NCBI GenBank assembly: GCA_949320185.1
Contig: CASGHK010000019.1
Location: forward strand, 1 to 47,879
DNA length: 47,879 bases
Direction of reading: 5' to 3'
DNA from: an uncultured Methanomicrobiales archaeon
GTDB lineage: Archaea; Halobacteriota; Methanomicrobia; Methanomicrobiales; Methanospirillaceae
Under the pieces are notes generated by a model. That model searched no databases. It was not told where the DNA came from and saw only the letters and a program-made list of their open reading frames with translations. Below, in pieces: positions 8,388 through 15,257 of this stretch (position 1 is its first letter; the number at the start of each line of letters is the position of its first letter). The translations under genes were made by a program, and so were the position numbers.

Positions 8388-9664
8388 GCGGTCACCTCCG
8401 CCTCGAAGGCGGCTGCAGCGTCGATCACGGTCTCGTCATCGAAACGTCTTCCCATCAACTGCAGCCCGACGGGGAGTCCAGCCACCTCACCGCACGGCAC
8501 CGAGATCGCCGGGATGCCGGCAAGGTTCGCAGGCACCGTCAGGACGTCGGCCAGGTACATCGAGAGTGGGTCGGCCAGTTCGCCGAGACGGAACGCGACG
8601 GTCGGCATCGTCGGTCCGGCGAGGAGGTCGACCGAGCCGAAGAGTCGTTCGAAGTCGCCGGCGACGTTCGCGCGGGCAGTCTGAGCCTTCCCGTAATACC
8701 GCCCGTAATAGCCGGCTGAGAGGGCGAAGGTTCCGAGCAGAATCCGGCGGCGGACCTCCTCCCCGAAATGCTCTCCCCGTACGGCGGTGAAGGCGTCGTG
8801 CCAGGACCGCTGGGACTCGCCCCCGGGCCCGAACCGAACACCATCGTACCGGGCGAGGTTCGAGGACGCCTCGGAGGTGCAGGTGATATAGTAGGCCGCA
8901 AGCGCGTACTTCATGGAGGGCATCGAGACAGGGACGATCACAGCCCCGCAACCTGCAAGGGTTTCGATCGCCTCCTGGACCTTCGCCGACACCCGGGGAT
9001 CGACCCCGGCCCCAAAGAACTCGGCAGGGATCCCGATCCTGAGACCTCGAACGCTCGCCACGGGATCGTGCTCATACGGTCGGCCCTGCATGGTGGTATC
9101 GCGCGGATCGGGACGGGAGATGACCCGGTAGAGGGCGGAGACGTCGGCCACAGTCCTGGCCATCGGCCCGATCGTCTCGAGAGAGTTCGCATAGGCGATC
9201 AGCCCGTACCGGGAAACCCGTCCATACGTCGGCTTGAGGCCGACGATCCCGCAGAAGGAGGCGGGGCAGCGGATAGATCCCCCCGTGTCGGTGCCGAGTG
9301 CGAGATCGGCAAGCCCGGCGGCAACGGCAGCGGCCGACCCCCCCGATGACCCCCCCGGGACACGGCTCGAATCGACCGGGTTCAGGGTCGGACCGTACCC
9401 AGAGTTCTCAGTCGTGGTCCCCATCCCGAACTCGTCCAGGTTAGTCTTGCCGTTGATGGCGGCACCCGCCTCGCGCAGAAGGGTCACCACGTGGGCGTCG
9501 TACGGGGGGATGTATCCCTTCAGGATCCGCGATCCACAGGTCGTCTCCAGCCCGGCAGTCGAGATGTTGTCCTTGATCGCGACCGTCCGACCGGCAAGAG
9601 GGCCCGAGTCGAGACCCGGATCCTCGGAACGGAGGAGGTAGGCGTTGAACCGGTCCTCCATCAC
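8384..9664 (-). CDS. gatA: Asp-tRNA(Asn)/Glu-tRNA(Gln) amidotransferase subunit A
   Basis: The 426-residue protein is an amidase-signature enzyme that releases ammonia from glutamine for GatB. The catalytic Lys is in VAIKDNISTAG near residue 31, and the Ser pair lies in VPGGSSGGSAAAVAAG and GTDTGGSIRCPASFCG. The N-terminus is short compared with bacterial GatA, with only about 25 residues before the catalytic Lys; many archaeal homologues share this. It overlaps both gatC and gatB by 4 nt, giving one coupled gatC-gatA-gatB unit. Confidence 0.96.
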   Translation of the reverse strand: MMEDRFNAYLLRSEDPGLDSGPLAGRTVAIKDNISTAGLETTCGSRILKGYIPPYDAHVVTLLREAGAAINGKTNLDEFGMGTTTENSGYGPTLNPVDSSRVPGGSSGGSAAAVAAGLADLALGTDTGGSIRCPASFCGIVGLKPTYGRVSRYGLIAYANSLETIGPMARTVADVSALYRVISRPDPRDTTMQGRPYEHDPVASVRGLRIGIPAEFFGAGVDPRVSAKVQEAIETLAGCGAVIVPVSMPSMKYALAAYYITCTSEASSNLARYDGVRFGPGGESQRSWHDAFTAVRGEHFGEEVRRRILLGTFALSAGYYGRYYGKAQTARANVAGDFERLFGSVDLLAGPTMPTVAFRLGELADPLSMYLADVLTVPANLAGIPAISVPCGEVAGLPVGLQLMGRRFDDETVIDAAAAFEAEVTA

Positions 9665-9930
9665 ATCACCCTCGGGGCCTTCACGAACCCATCCTCACTC
9701 TCAGCGGCGTTCGCCACGACCGCTTCGTTCGGCAGTGACTGACAGACCTCGTCCTCCCGGAGGACCGTGTGCAGGCTCCGCTCCCCGGTGCGCTCATCGC
9801 CCAGGGTATCCAGAATATCGAAGTATTCGAGGATCCGGTTGAACTGCGCGGTAAAGGTGGGCAGTATCTCCGCCGGAATCCCTACGTCCGCGAGCTCGGC
9901 GATCCGCCGGACATCGCTCTCATCGACCAT
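9661..9930 (-). CDS. gatC: Asp-tRNA(Asn)/Glu-tRNA(Gln) amidotransferase subunit C
   Basis: The 89-residue protein has the typical GatC opening (VDESDVRRIAELADV) and the segment FTAQFNRILEYFDILD. It then has a linker that normally belts around GatA and joins GatB. It stabilises the amidotransferase complex. The gene overlaps the upstream asparagine synthetase-like gene by 11 nt and gatA by 4 nt. Confidence 0.93.
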   Translation of the reverse strand: MVDESDVRRIAELADVGIPAEILPTFTAQFNRILEYFDILDTLGDERTGERSLHTVLREDEVCQSLPNEAVVANAAESEDGFVKAPRVM

Positions 9931-10921
9931 GATCGTTCCTCTCCAGGGTGGTTAAGTACCCTTGCACCGCATTTTTATAACCGTTATGACGGGCCAATCG
10001 GCGCACCTCCCGCCAGACCCCGGAGCCATATTGCATCGCTTTCTTGGGATACACCGCGATATCGGCGGGAATCCAGGTTGCAGCGACCTTTCGAAGGGCC
10101 TCCTTTCCCGTTCCGTCGCCGACCAGAGAGATCGACGGTAGCGCGCGGACCGCCCGCAGAACAGCGGGGTCCAGGAAAGGCATCGAGAGGTAACATCCAA
10201 AGAGCCCGACCACTCCCTGGTCGCGGGCTCTCTGAACCGGGAGCGAATCGAAGTCGGCTGCGAGCATTGCTTCGAGGTCTTTCGAGCCGATGCCGGTATA
10301 CCTGGAGTACCCCCCGAAGACCTCGTCCGCCCCCTGTCCCGCCAGGATTCGCTCGTGCCCCTGGGAACGTGCCCACTCGGCGACGAAATAGAGAGTCGCC
10401 GCGATCGAGGCGTTCAGGGGGCTCTTGACGGGGATGACGCGCAGTACCTCCAGCAGGACACCGGGGATGCGTTCAGGGGGGATCACCACCTCGGAGAGGT
10501 CCAGGTGGAGCCGGTCCGCGACATGACGGGCGCGTTCCAGATCGTGACTGTCTTCGAGGCCGACGACGACGCAGGGGCGGCCCGCAAGTGCCGCTATCAG
10601 GGTCGAATCGACACCCCCCGAGAGCGCCACCACGCCCTCGTCTCCCCGCCGTTGGACGGAGCGCTCGATCGCGTCCCTGAGCGAGAGTTCCGGTATCTCC
10701 GGCTCGATCCTCCGGACCATCACGCCGTTATGCTGGAGCTCACCCGGAGGACACGCGCCCGGGATGATACCCTGCATGTCCCGTCCTCGCCATCCATCGA
10801 CCTCAAGGGAGAACTCCCCGTCGAGGCGGGCGAGACGGGGGTCCCCCCCGAGGACCAGCTCCTCGAGCTTCTGTGGAGCACAGCGCCTCCCGTCGAGTTC
10901 CGTCCAACCCCGCAGCATCAT
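9920..10921 (-). CDS. Asparagine synthetase-like PP-loop ATPase lacking an obvious glutaminase domain
   Basis: The 333-residue product has an ATP pyrophosphatase domain with SGGVDST at residues 101-107. It is followed by asparagine-synthetase-like segments (ILAGQGADEVFGGYSRY, CYLSMPFLDPAVLRAV, GKEALRKVA). The first 100 residues are too short for the glutamine-hydrolysing Ntn domain of AsnB, and the N-terminal catalytic Cys is absent. The family is annotated as asparagine synthase-related, and the actual product is not established. It heads the gatCAB operon. Two adjacent ATGs (10921, 10918) are possible starts. Confidence 0.8.
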   Translation of the reverse strand: MMLRGWTELDGRRCAPQKLEELVLGGDPRLARLDGEFSLEVDGWRGRDMQGIIPGACPPGELQHNGVMVRRIEPEIPELSLRDAIERSVQRRGDEGVVALSGGVDSTLIAALAGRPCVVVGLEDSHDLERARHVADRLHLDLSEVVIPPERIPGVLLEVLRVIPVKSPLNASIAATLYFVAEWARSQGHERILAGQGADEVFGGYSRYTGIGSKDLEAMLAADFDSLPVQRARDQGVVGLFGCYLSMPFLDPAVLRAVRALPSISLVGDGTGKEALRKVAATWIPADIAVYPKKAMQYGSGVWREVRRLARHNGYKNAVQGYLTTLERNDHGR

Positions 10922-10949
10922 CCCTTTTCGTATCTGGCGGAGAAGGAGA

Positions 10950-10962
10950 AATAATAAATGAC
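10950..10962. promoter_or_regulatory. Shared divergent AT-rich promoter core
   Basis: The stretch GAAATAATAAATG lies between two divergent genes. On the plus strand the box is about 27-30 nt before the ATG at 10986, which fits a leaderless transcript. On the minus strand it lies about 30 nt before the start at 10921. One AT-rich block could therefore serve both directions. Confidence 0.5.
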
Positions 10963-10985
10963 CGGGTGGCCATGAAGCTCCAGGT

Positions 10986-11474
10986 ATGTTCGGACGGGCT
11001 CACGAGGACGATGAGGACGACCTTCTCGACGAAGAGGTCGACGACGAGTACACCGATGAGGACAGCGGATCCGGGGAGTGGATCGACCCGTTCACGGAGA
11101 TGGAGGAGGTGGCCGACGAGATCTTCGAGGAGTGTGAGGACGACGTCGTCTGCATCGCTGCACGGCTCGATGGGCTGGATCCAGAGGTCCGCTGGGATCT
11201 CCTGGGCTCAAATCTGCTGAATGCCTGGCAGGTCTTTTACTACATCTTCCGGTACGAGCCCGACGACCTCACTCGCGAGCGGCTGGAACTCGAGCCGGCC
11301 CTTGCGGCCCGCACGGGAGTCCTCCTCGAGCACCGGGATCTCTACGAGCTGATCTTCTACGTCCAGGAGCGTAGAGGTTTCATCGGCGTCAGCGACGGGG
11401 AAGTACTGATCTCCCGGTTCGAGGGGCCCGATGCCTACGAGGAGGCGCGCACCTTTGTGGATGAGAACGCCTAG
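10986..11474 (+). CDS. Hypothetical acidic protein
   Basis: The 162-residue protein is not one I recognise. Residues 6-35 are almost all Asp and Glu with no predicted core, followed by a compact helical region (ADEIFEECEDDVVCIAARL, NAWQVFYYIFRYEPDDL, YELIFYVQERRGFIG) and a C-terminal strand-helix ending. There is no signal peptide or membrane segment, so it is probably cytosolic. Codon use matches the neighbours and a promoter sits at the right distance, so it looks real. Its stop overlaps the stop of the convergent gene in a CTAG palindrome. Confidence 0.75.
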   Translation: MFGRAHEDDEDDLLDEEVDDEYTDEDSGSGEWIDPFTEMEEVADEIFEECEDDVVCIAARLDGLDPEVRWDLLGSNLLNAWQVFYYIFRYEPDDLTRERLELEPALAARTGVLLEHRDLYELIFYVQERRGFIGVSDGEVLISRFEGPDAYEEARTFVDENA

Positions 11475-12184
11475 ACCGAGTCCGCTGCCGTGATCAGCGC
11501 CGGGTCAACCCGCGCGGAGACCACCGGGGGGAGCATCCCCCAGCGAACGACCAGCCTTTCGAAGACGGCGCAGACACCGGTGACCTGCGAGGGGTTGAGC
11601 CGATCCAGGGCCGAACGATCGTGTGGCCTGAGGTCGTTGCAGAGGCGCGTGGCCCATGCATCGACCAGCACCGGGTCGTGCCCGAAGACGGTCACGGCAT
11701 CCGCCACGCCAAATGAGACCGATGGGCCGACCGTCGCGGACGAGGTGCAGCACCCCTGCACGCGATCCGAGGGTGGCAGGACAAACGCAAACCGGTCTGA
11801 GTAGACGGAAGCACCCGCATGGACGCCGATTCGAAGGGGCCGGTCGGTGACGAACGCAATGTCGCCACCGTTCTCGACCACACCGAAGGATGCGCCGGCT
11901 TCGATCATCCCATCGACACCGGCGGCGGCTACCGCCCCGGCGACGGATGCCATCGGCCCAACGCTGGCTTCCGAGGCAGCTCGCACCATGCGGCGGACGA
12001 TCGGGTGGTCTTCACCGGGATCGCAGGGCTCGAGACTCACAAGAAAAAAGGGGTCACGTGCTGCCGCTCGTTCGATCGCCGCCCGGGCATCGAGCATCGC
12101 CTCTTTCGCCGCGAGGAGGTGCGCCTCCTCTTCTCCAAGGAGCGTGGCGTGCGTCTCTCGATGATGAAAACGCTCACGAATCAT
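11471..12184 (-). CDS. COG2122/UPF0280 ApbE-like protein, sulfide assimilation
   Basis: The 237-residue product starts at the ATG at 12184, which overlaps the ferredoxin stop as ATGA. It contains the UPF0280 features HPIVRRMVRAASEASVGPMA, FGVVENGGDIAF, GCCTSSATVGPSVSFG and ADAVTVFG. In Methanosarcina acetivorans a COG2122 member (MA1715, from memory) is reported to help growth at low sulfide, and COG1900 and NIL-ferredoxin proteins make homocysteine. Here all three are in one operon, which supports a shared role in moving sulfide into homocysteine. The biochemical step of this subunit is not known to me. Confidence 0.85.
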   Translation of the reverse strand: MIRERFHHRETHATLLGEEEAHLLAAKEAMLDARAAIERAAARDPFFLVSLEPCDPGEDHPIVRRMVRAASEASVGPMASVAGAVAAAGVDGMIEAGASFGVVENGGDIAFVTDRPLRIGVHAGASVYSDRFAFVLPPSDRVQGCCTSSATVGPSVSFGVADAVTVFGHDPVLVDAWATRLCNDLRPHDRSALDRLNPSQVTGVCAVFERLVVRWGMLPPVVSARVDPALITAADSV

Positions 12185-12570
12185 CAGAGCTGCAGCGATA
12201 GGGCGTGATGGGGGCAGGCGAGTTCGCACTTGCCGCAGAGAACACAGCGTGACTCATCCACGGTCAGGCGCCATGCCTCATCGAATGCAAAGACGTCCTG
12301 AGGGCAGATCGAGATGCACGCCCCGCAATCGACACACTCGTCCCCGTCAAAGAGGATCGTTCTGTCGAGACGGCGTGTCGTGGCCCCTAGCGCCTCCATC
12401 CGTTCGCGTACCAGCTGACAGGCCTCATCAGGCACCTCGATCAGGGCTTCTCCCTCGTGGGAATCGATCTGCGCCCGCTCGACATTGATCAGGATCCCCG
12501 TATCGCGTACCACCTGGGCGATCACCGGCTCACGACCCCGTTTTCGGGAGAAGGTCACCACGAGTTTCAT
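12184..12570 (-). CDS. NIL-domain 4Fe-4S protein, aspartate-semialdehyde sulfurtransferase iron-sulfur subunit
   Basis: The 128-residue product has an N-terminal NIL domain (residues 1-70, the ligand-sensing fold also found on methionine ABC transporters). It is followed by two ferredoxin motifs, CVDCGACISICP and CVLCGKCELACP. In M. acetivorans the homologue acts with the COG1900 protein to convert aspartate semialdehyde and sulfide to homocysteine. The clusters may provide electrons or carry sulfur. It is coupled to both neighbours by 4-nt and 1-nt overlaps. Confidence 0.92.
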   Translation of the reverse strand: MKLVVTFSRKRGREPVIAQVVRDTGILINVERAQIDSHEGEALIEVPDEACQLVRERMEALGATTRRLDRTILFDGDECVDCGACISICPQDVFAFDEAWRLTVDESRCVLCGKCELACPHHALSLQL

Positions 12571-14072
12571 CCGCGTCCCCTCCCTATCAGGCCCGAGAGA
12601 TTGGTTGCCGTCAACATCCCGACCACCCGGCGGTCGGCGTCCACCACCGGCAGAGCGCTGATGTTGTTGCGCCGTAACTTCTGGGCGGCGATGTCCACGG
12701 GTTCGTCGGGCACGGTGGTGATGACGCGCCGAGTCATCACGTCCGCGACCGAGCGGGCTCGTTCGGGCCTCAGAACTGCCTTCGAGAGGTCGTAGGTCGT
12801 GACGATGCCGGCGAGGCGACCCACGGCATCAACCACGACCAGGTGGTTGGTCTCCCCCTTCAGGAGTTTCTTTGCCGCAGTGGTGACCGGTTCGTCTCCC
12901 GTGATCGAGACCGCGTGCCGGTCCATGATCTCTCGGACGCGGGGACCCTGTGTCGTCTCGCGCATCGGACGGGCAGACCTGGTCGCGTCGATCCGACGGG
13001 TGGGGAGGGAGAGGGTCATCCGGCCCGTGGCGATCCGATCGGCGAGCTCCTGGGCGACCTGCCGTGCCCGGCGGAACGAGGAGAGCGGGGATGTCGTCAC
13101 CTCCTCTCCCGCGATCTCGACCTTTCCGGATCGGAGGTCGGCGTAGGAGACCTTCCGGAGGGTGGGACGAGACCGCTCGGGGACCGAGTAGTCGACCACG
13201 TCGACCTCTATCTCAGCATCGGTCACCGCGGTGGCACGAACCGTCTCGATGTCGAGGACCGGGATTGGAACGCCGAGCCCGACGTACAGTGTGACACCGT
13301 ACCCGTGCATCGTGGCTGCCCGGAGGTAGTCGGGACTCATCCCCTTGAGGTCTCCGCTCACCATCAGGGTTCCGAACCCCCCTGCCGGCGAGTGCTGGGT
13401 TCCCTCGCCGATGATGACCCCCTCACCACCGCCGAGGAAGATCGGGACACCCGACCCGATATAGCGGAAACCGGGATCGTTGGAGATCGGGTTCAGGACG
13501 CCCGCACCGGAGTAGGTCACGTTGCCGTGGTTCGGTAGGAGCATCCCCATGTAGGTGTGAAGGACCCGGTCCGAGGTGTTTACTGCTGCATTGTACCGCT
13601 GGTAGGCGTTCCTGGGATTCACCATCACCGCCTGGTTGAGATCGGAAAGCCCCAGTTCGGTCCGGACCGTCCTTCGGGGGTAGCAATCGGTCCCGCGCGA
13701 ATGTGCCCGGAGCTCGACCGAGTTGCCCGAGATCAGGTCCTCGATGACATGCGCTCCCCCGTACTGGTCCCGACGGGTCTCGGACTGCTGGGTCGCCCCG
13801 AGGTAGGCGTCCACAGCGGCGATCCCGGCATACGCCTCGACATCGTTCAGCCAGACCCGCTCCATTCGGATGGGGGGGTCCGCGTGACCGAAGTTCAGAA
13901 ACACACCAGACGAGCACATCGCCCCGAAGGTTCCGGTCGTCACCACGTCCACCTCGGCGAGTGCGCCTTCTTCCCCGAGCTCGGCGACCAGGTCCGGCAT
14001 CCGTTCGGCAGTCACGACGACGGCATTGCCGTCCCTGATCCGCTCGTTGACCAGGTCGATGGTCCTCTCCAT
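12567..14072 (-). CDS. COG1900 aspartate-semialdehyde sulfurtransferase with C-terminal CBS pair
   Basis: The ATG at 14072 (MERTIDLVNERI) gives 501 residues; the open frame continues upstream only by running antisense through the next gene. Residues 1-370 match the homocysteine-biosynthesis domain, with conserved cysteines in GAMCSSGVF and SRGTDCYPRR and glycine-rich SGAGVLNPIS and FLGGGEGVIIGEGTQHS. Residues from about 380 hold two CBS domains (VREIMDRHAVSI and VADVMTRRVITT), suggesting control by an adenosyl ligand. The enzyme makes homocysteine from aspartate semialdehyde and sulfide, independent of acylated homoserine. Confidence 0.92.
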   Translation of the reverse strand: MERTIDLVNERIRDGNAVVVTAERMPDLVAELGEEGALAEVDVVTTGTFGAMCSSGVFLNFGHADPPIRMERVWLNDVEAYAGIAAVDAYLGATQQSETRRDQYGGAHVIEDLISGNSVELRAHSRGTDCYPRRTVRTELGLSDLNQAVMVNPRNAYQRYNAAVNTSDRVLHTYMGMLLPNHGNVTYSGAGVLNPISNDPGFRYIGSGVPIFLGGGEGVIIGEGTQHSPAGGFGTLMVSGDLKGMSPDYLRAATMHGYGVTLYVGLGVPIPVLDIETVRATAVTDAEIEVDVVDYSVPERSRPTLRKVSYADLRSGKVEIAGEEVTTSPLSSFRRARQVAQELADRIATGRMTLSLPTRRIDATRSARPMRETTQGPRVREIMDRHAVSITGDEPVTTAAKKLLKGETNHLVVVDAVGRLAGIVTTYDLSKAVLRPERARSVADVMTRRVITTVPDEPVDIAAQKLRRNNISALPVVDADRRVVGMLTATNLSGLIGRGRG

Positions 14073-14094
14073 ACAGATCGGTTCACAGCGCGAA

Positions 14095-14132
14095 TAGAAA
14101 TAGGTTTTTGTATTACTGTTATGCATATAGGG
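14095..14132. promoter_or_regulatory. Divergent promoter region of the homocysteine operon and the Nif3-like gene
   Basis: On the minus strand an AT-rich block with CTATTTCTATT lies about 25 nt before the ATG at 14072. On the plus strand GCATATAG at about 14124-14131 lies about 40 nt before the ATG at 14169, leaving a leader near 10 nt. Confidence 0.45.
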
Positions 14133-14168
14133 CTGGTCTTTTTGCCGCCCAACACCAGATATGTCCCC

Positions 14169-14873
14169 ATGGAGATCACGGCGTTCGTCCGAGAGATGGA
14201 GGAGCTCGCGCCACCCGAGCTCGCCGAACCGTACGACGAGGAGCGGATCGGGCTGGTCGTGGAGGGGACGCGCCCCGTCCAGCAGGTGGCTGTCGCCCTC
14301 GACGCGACCGTGCGTGTCGGACAGGCGGCAGCAGCGCTCGGGGCCGATGCCCTGGTCGTACACCACTCCCCCCTCTTCGAGTCTGTCCACCGGGTGGTAG
14401 GGGAGACAGCCTCTCTGCTCCGGACGGTCCTCGGCGCGGGGATGCACCTCTACGTCATGCATACCAACTTCGACCGCGCCGATGGTGGGATCAACGACAC
14501 ACTCGCCGATCTTCTCGGCCTCACCGACCGTCAACCCCTCTCCATGGGGCTCGTGGGACGGACGTCGACCGATATTGACGCTATCGCCGCGGTAGTCGGC
14601 CCCCTTCGTGCCTATGGCCCCATCTCCCACATCGAGCGGCTCGCTATCGTCGGCGGCAGCGGATTCGATCCCACGTTGATCCGGGAAGCGGTCGATCTCG
14701 GGGCTGATGCCTTCCTCTCGGCCGAACTGAGGCACCATGTCGCTCGGGAGTCCCCCATCCTCTGCCTGGAGTCGACTCACTACGCCCTCGAGGCACCCGG
14801 AATGCGGGCGCTGGCCGATCGGAGAGGCTGGGCGTATATCGATGACCCTCCGGCACTCCAGCTCTGTCGTTAA
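14169..14873 (+). CDS. Nif3-like dinuclear metal centre protein
   Basis: The ATG at 14169 gives 234 residues; the open frame extends far upstream only across the antisense gene and its promoter. Metal-ligand motifs of the Nif3/DUF34 family are visible: ALVVHHSPLF, MHTNFDRADGGIND and, near the C-terminus, CLESTHYALE. The family forms hexamers with a dinuclear metal site, has been linked to GTP cyclohydrolase-like or metallochaperone activity, and has no settled role. It is followed 8 nt later by the SWIM gene. Confidence 0.9.
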   Translation: MEITAFVREMEELAPPELAEPYDEERIGLVVEGTRPVQQVAVALDATVRVGQAAAALGADALVVHHSPLFESVHRVVGETASLLRTVLGAGMHLYVMHTNFDRADGGINDTLADLLGLTDRQPLSMGLVGRTSTDIDAIAAVVGPLRAYGPISHIERLAIVGGSGFDPTLIREAVDLGADAFLSAELRHHVARESPILCLESTHYALEAPGMRALADRRGWAYIDDPPALQLCR

Positions 14874-14881
14874 CTGATCTC

Positions 14882-15193
14882 ATGTCCGACTCAACCGGGA
14901 GAAGGAGCGATCGGCCCATCCCCGAGCGGGCGCGGCGGGCGGTCCTCGAATGCTACGGTGAACAGGGGCGCCGTGCGCTGGAAGCGGTCGAGTCCGGATC
15001 CGTCAAGCGCTACCTCGACTTCGTGGTTGTTGTGGGAAAGAACGACGAATACGTGGTTGAGGACGAGCTCTGCACCTGCGACCGCTCCCTATTAGGGAAC
15101 GCGTTCTGCTGGCACCAGCTCGCCGCCCGAATCGCAGTCCTCACCAACGCGTGTGAAGAGTACGATCTCTGGTACCATGCGGTCCTAGACTGA
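14882..15193 (+). CDS. Small SWIM zinc-finger protein
   Basis: The 103-residue product has a C-terminal CxCx(n)CxH zinc motif (CTCDRSLLGNAFCWHQLA), preceded by strands (YLDFVVVVGKNDEYVVE). This is the architecture of stand-alone archaeal SWIM proteins. Related Sws1-type proteins pair with RecA/RadA paralogues in recombination, but no such partner is next to it, so that role is inference. It sits 8 nt after the Nif3-like stop and probably shares its transcript. Confidence 0.82.
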   Translation: MSDSTGRRSDRPIPERARRAVLECYGEQGRRALEAVESGSVKRYLDFVVVVGKNDEYVVEDELCTCDRSLLGNAFCWHQLAARIAVLTNACEEYDLWYHAVLD

Positions 15194-15211
15194 AACGGAA
15201 ATAACGCACAG

Positions 15212-15219
15212 TATTTATC
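15212..15219 (+). promoter_or_regulatory. TATA-like box for alaS
   Basis: TATTTATC lies about 40 nt upstream of the alaS ATG, in the AT-rich gap after the SWIM gene. It would give a leader of roughly 15-20 nt. Confidence 0.5.
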
Positions 15220-15257
15220 GAGTCCAGCCTCAATTTAGCATGTACACGTGAGCCTTC

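Noticed and set aside
14073..14780. Large N-terminal extension of the COG1900 frame
   Set aside because: It is the antisense shadow of the Nif3-like gene and includes the divergent promoter region.
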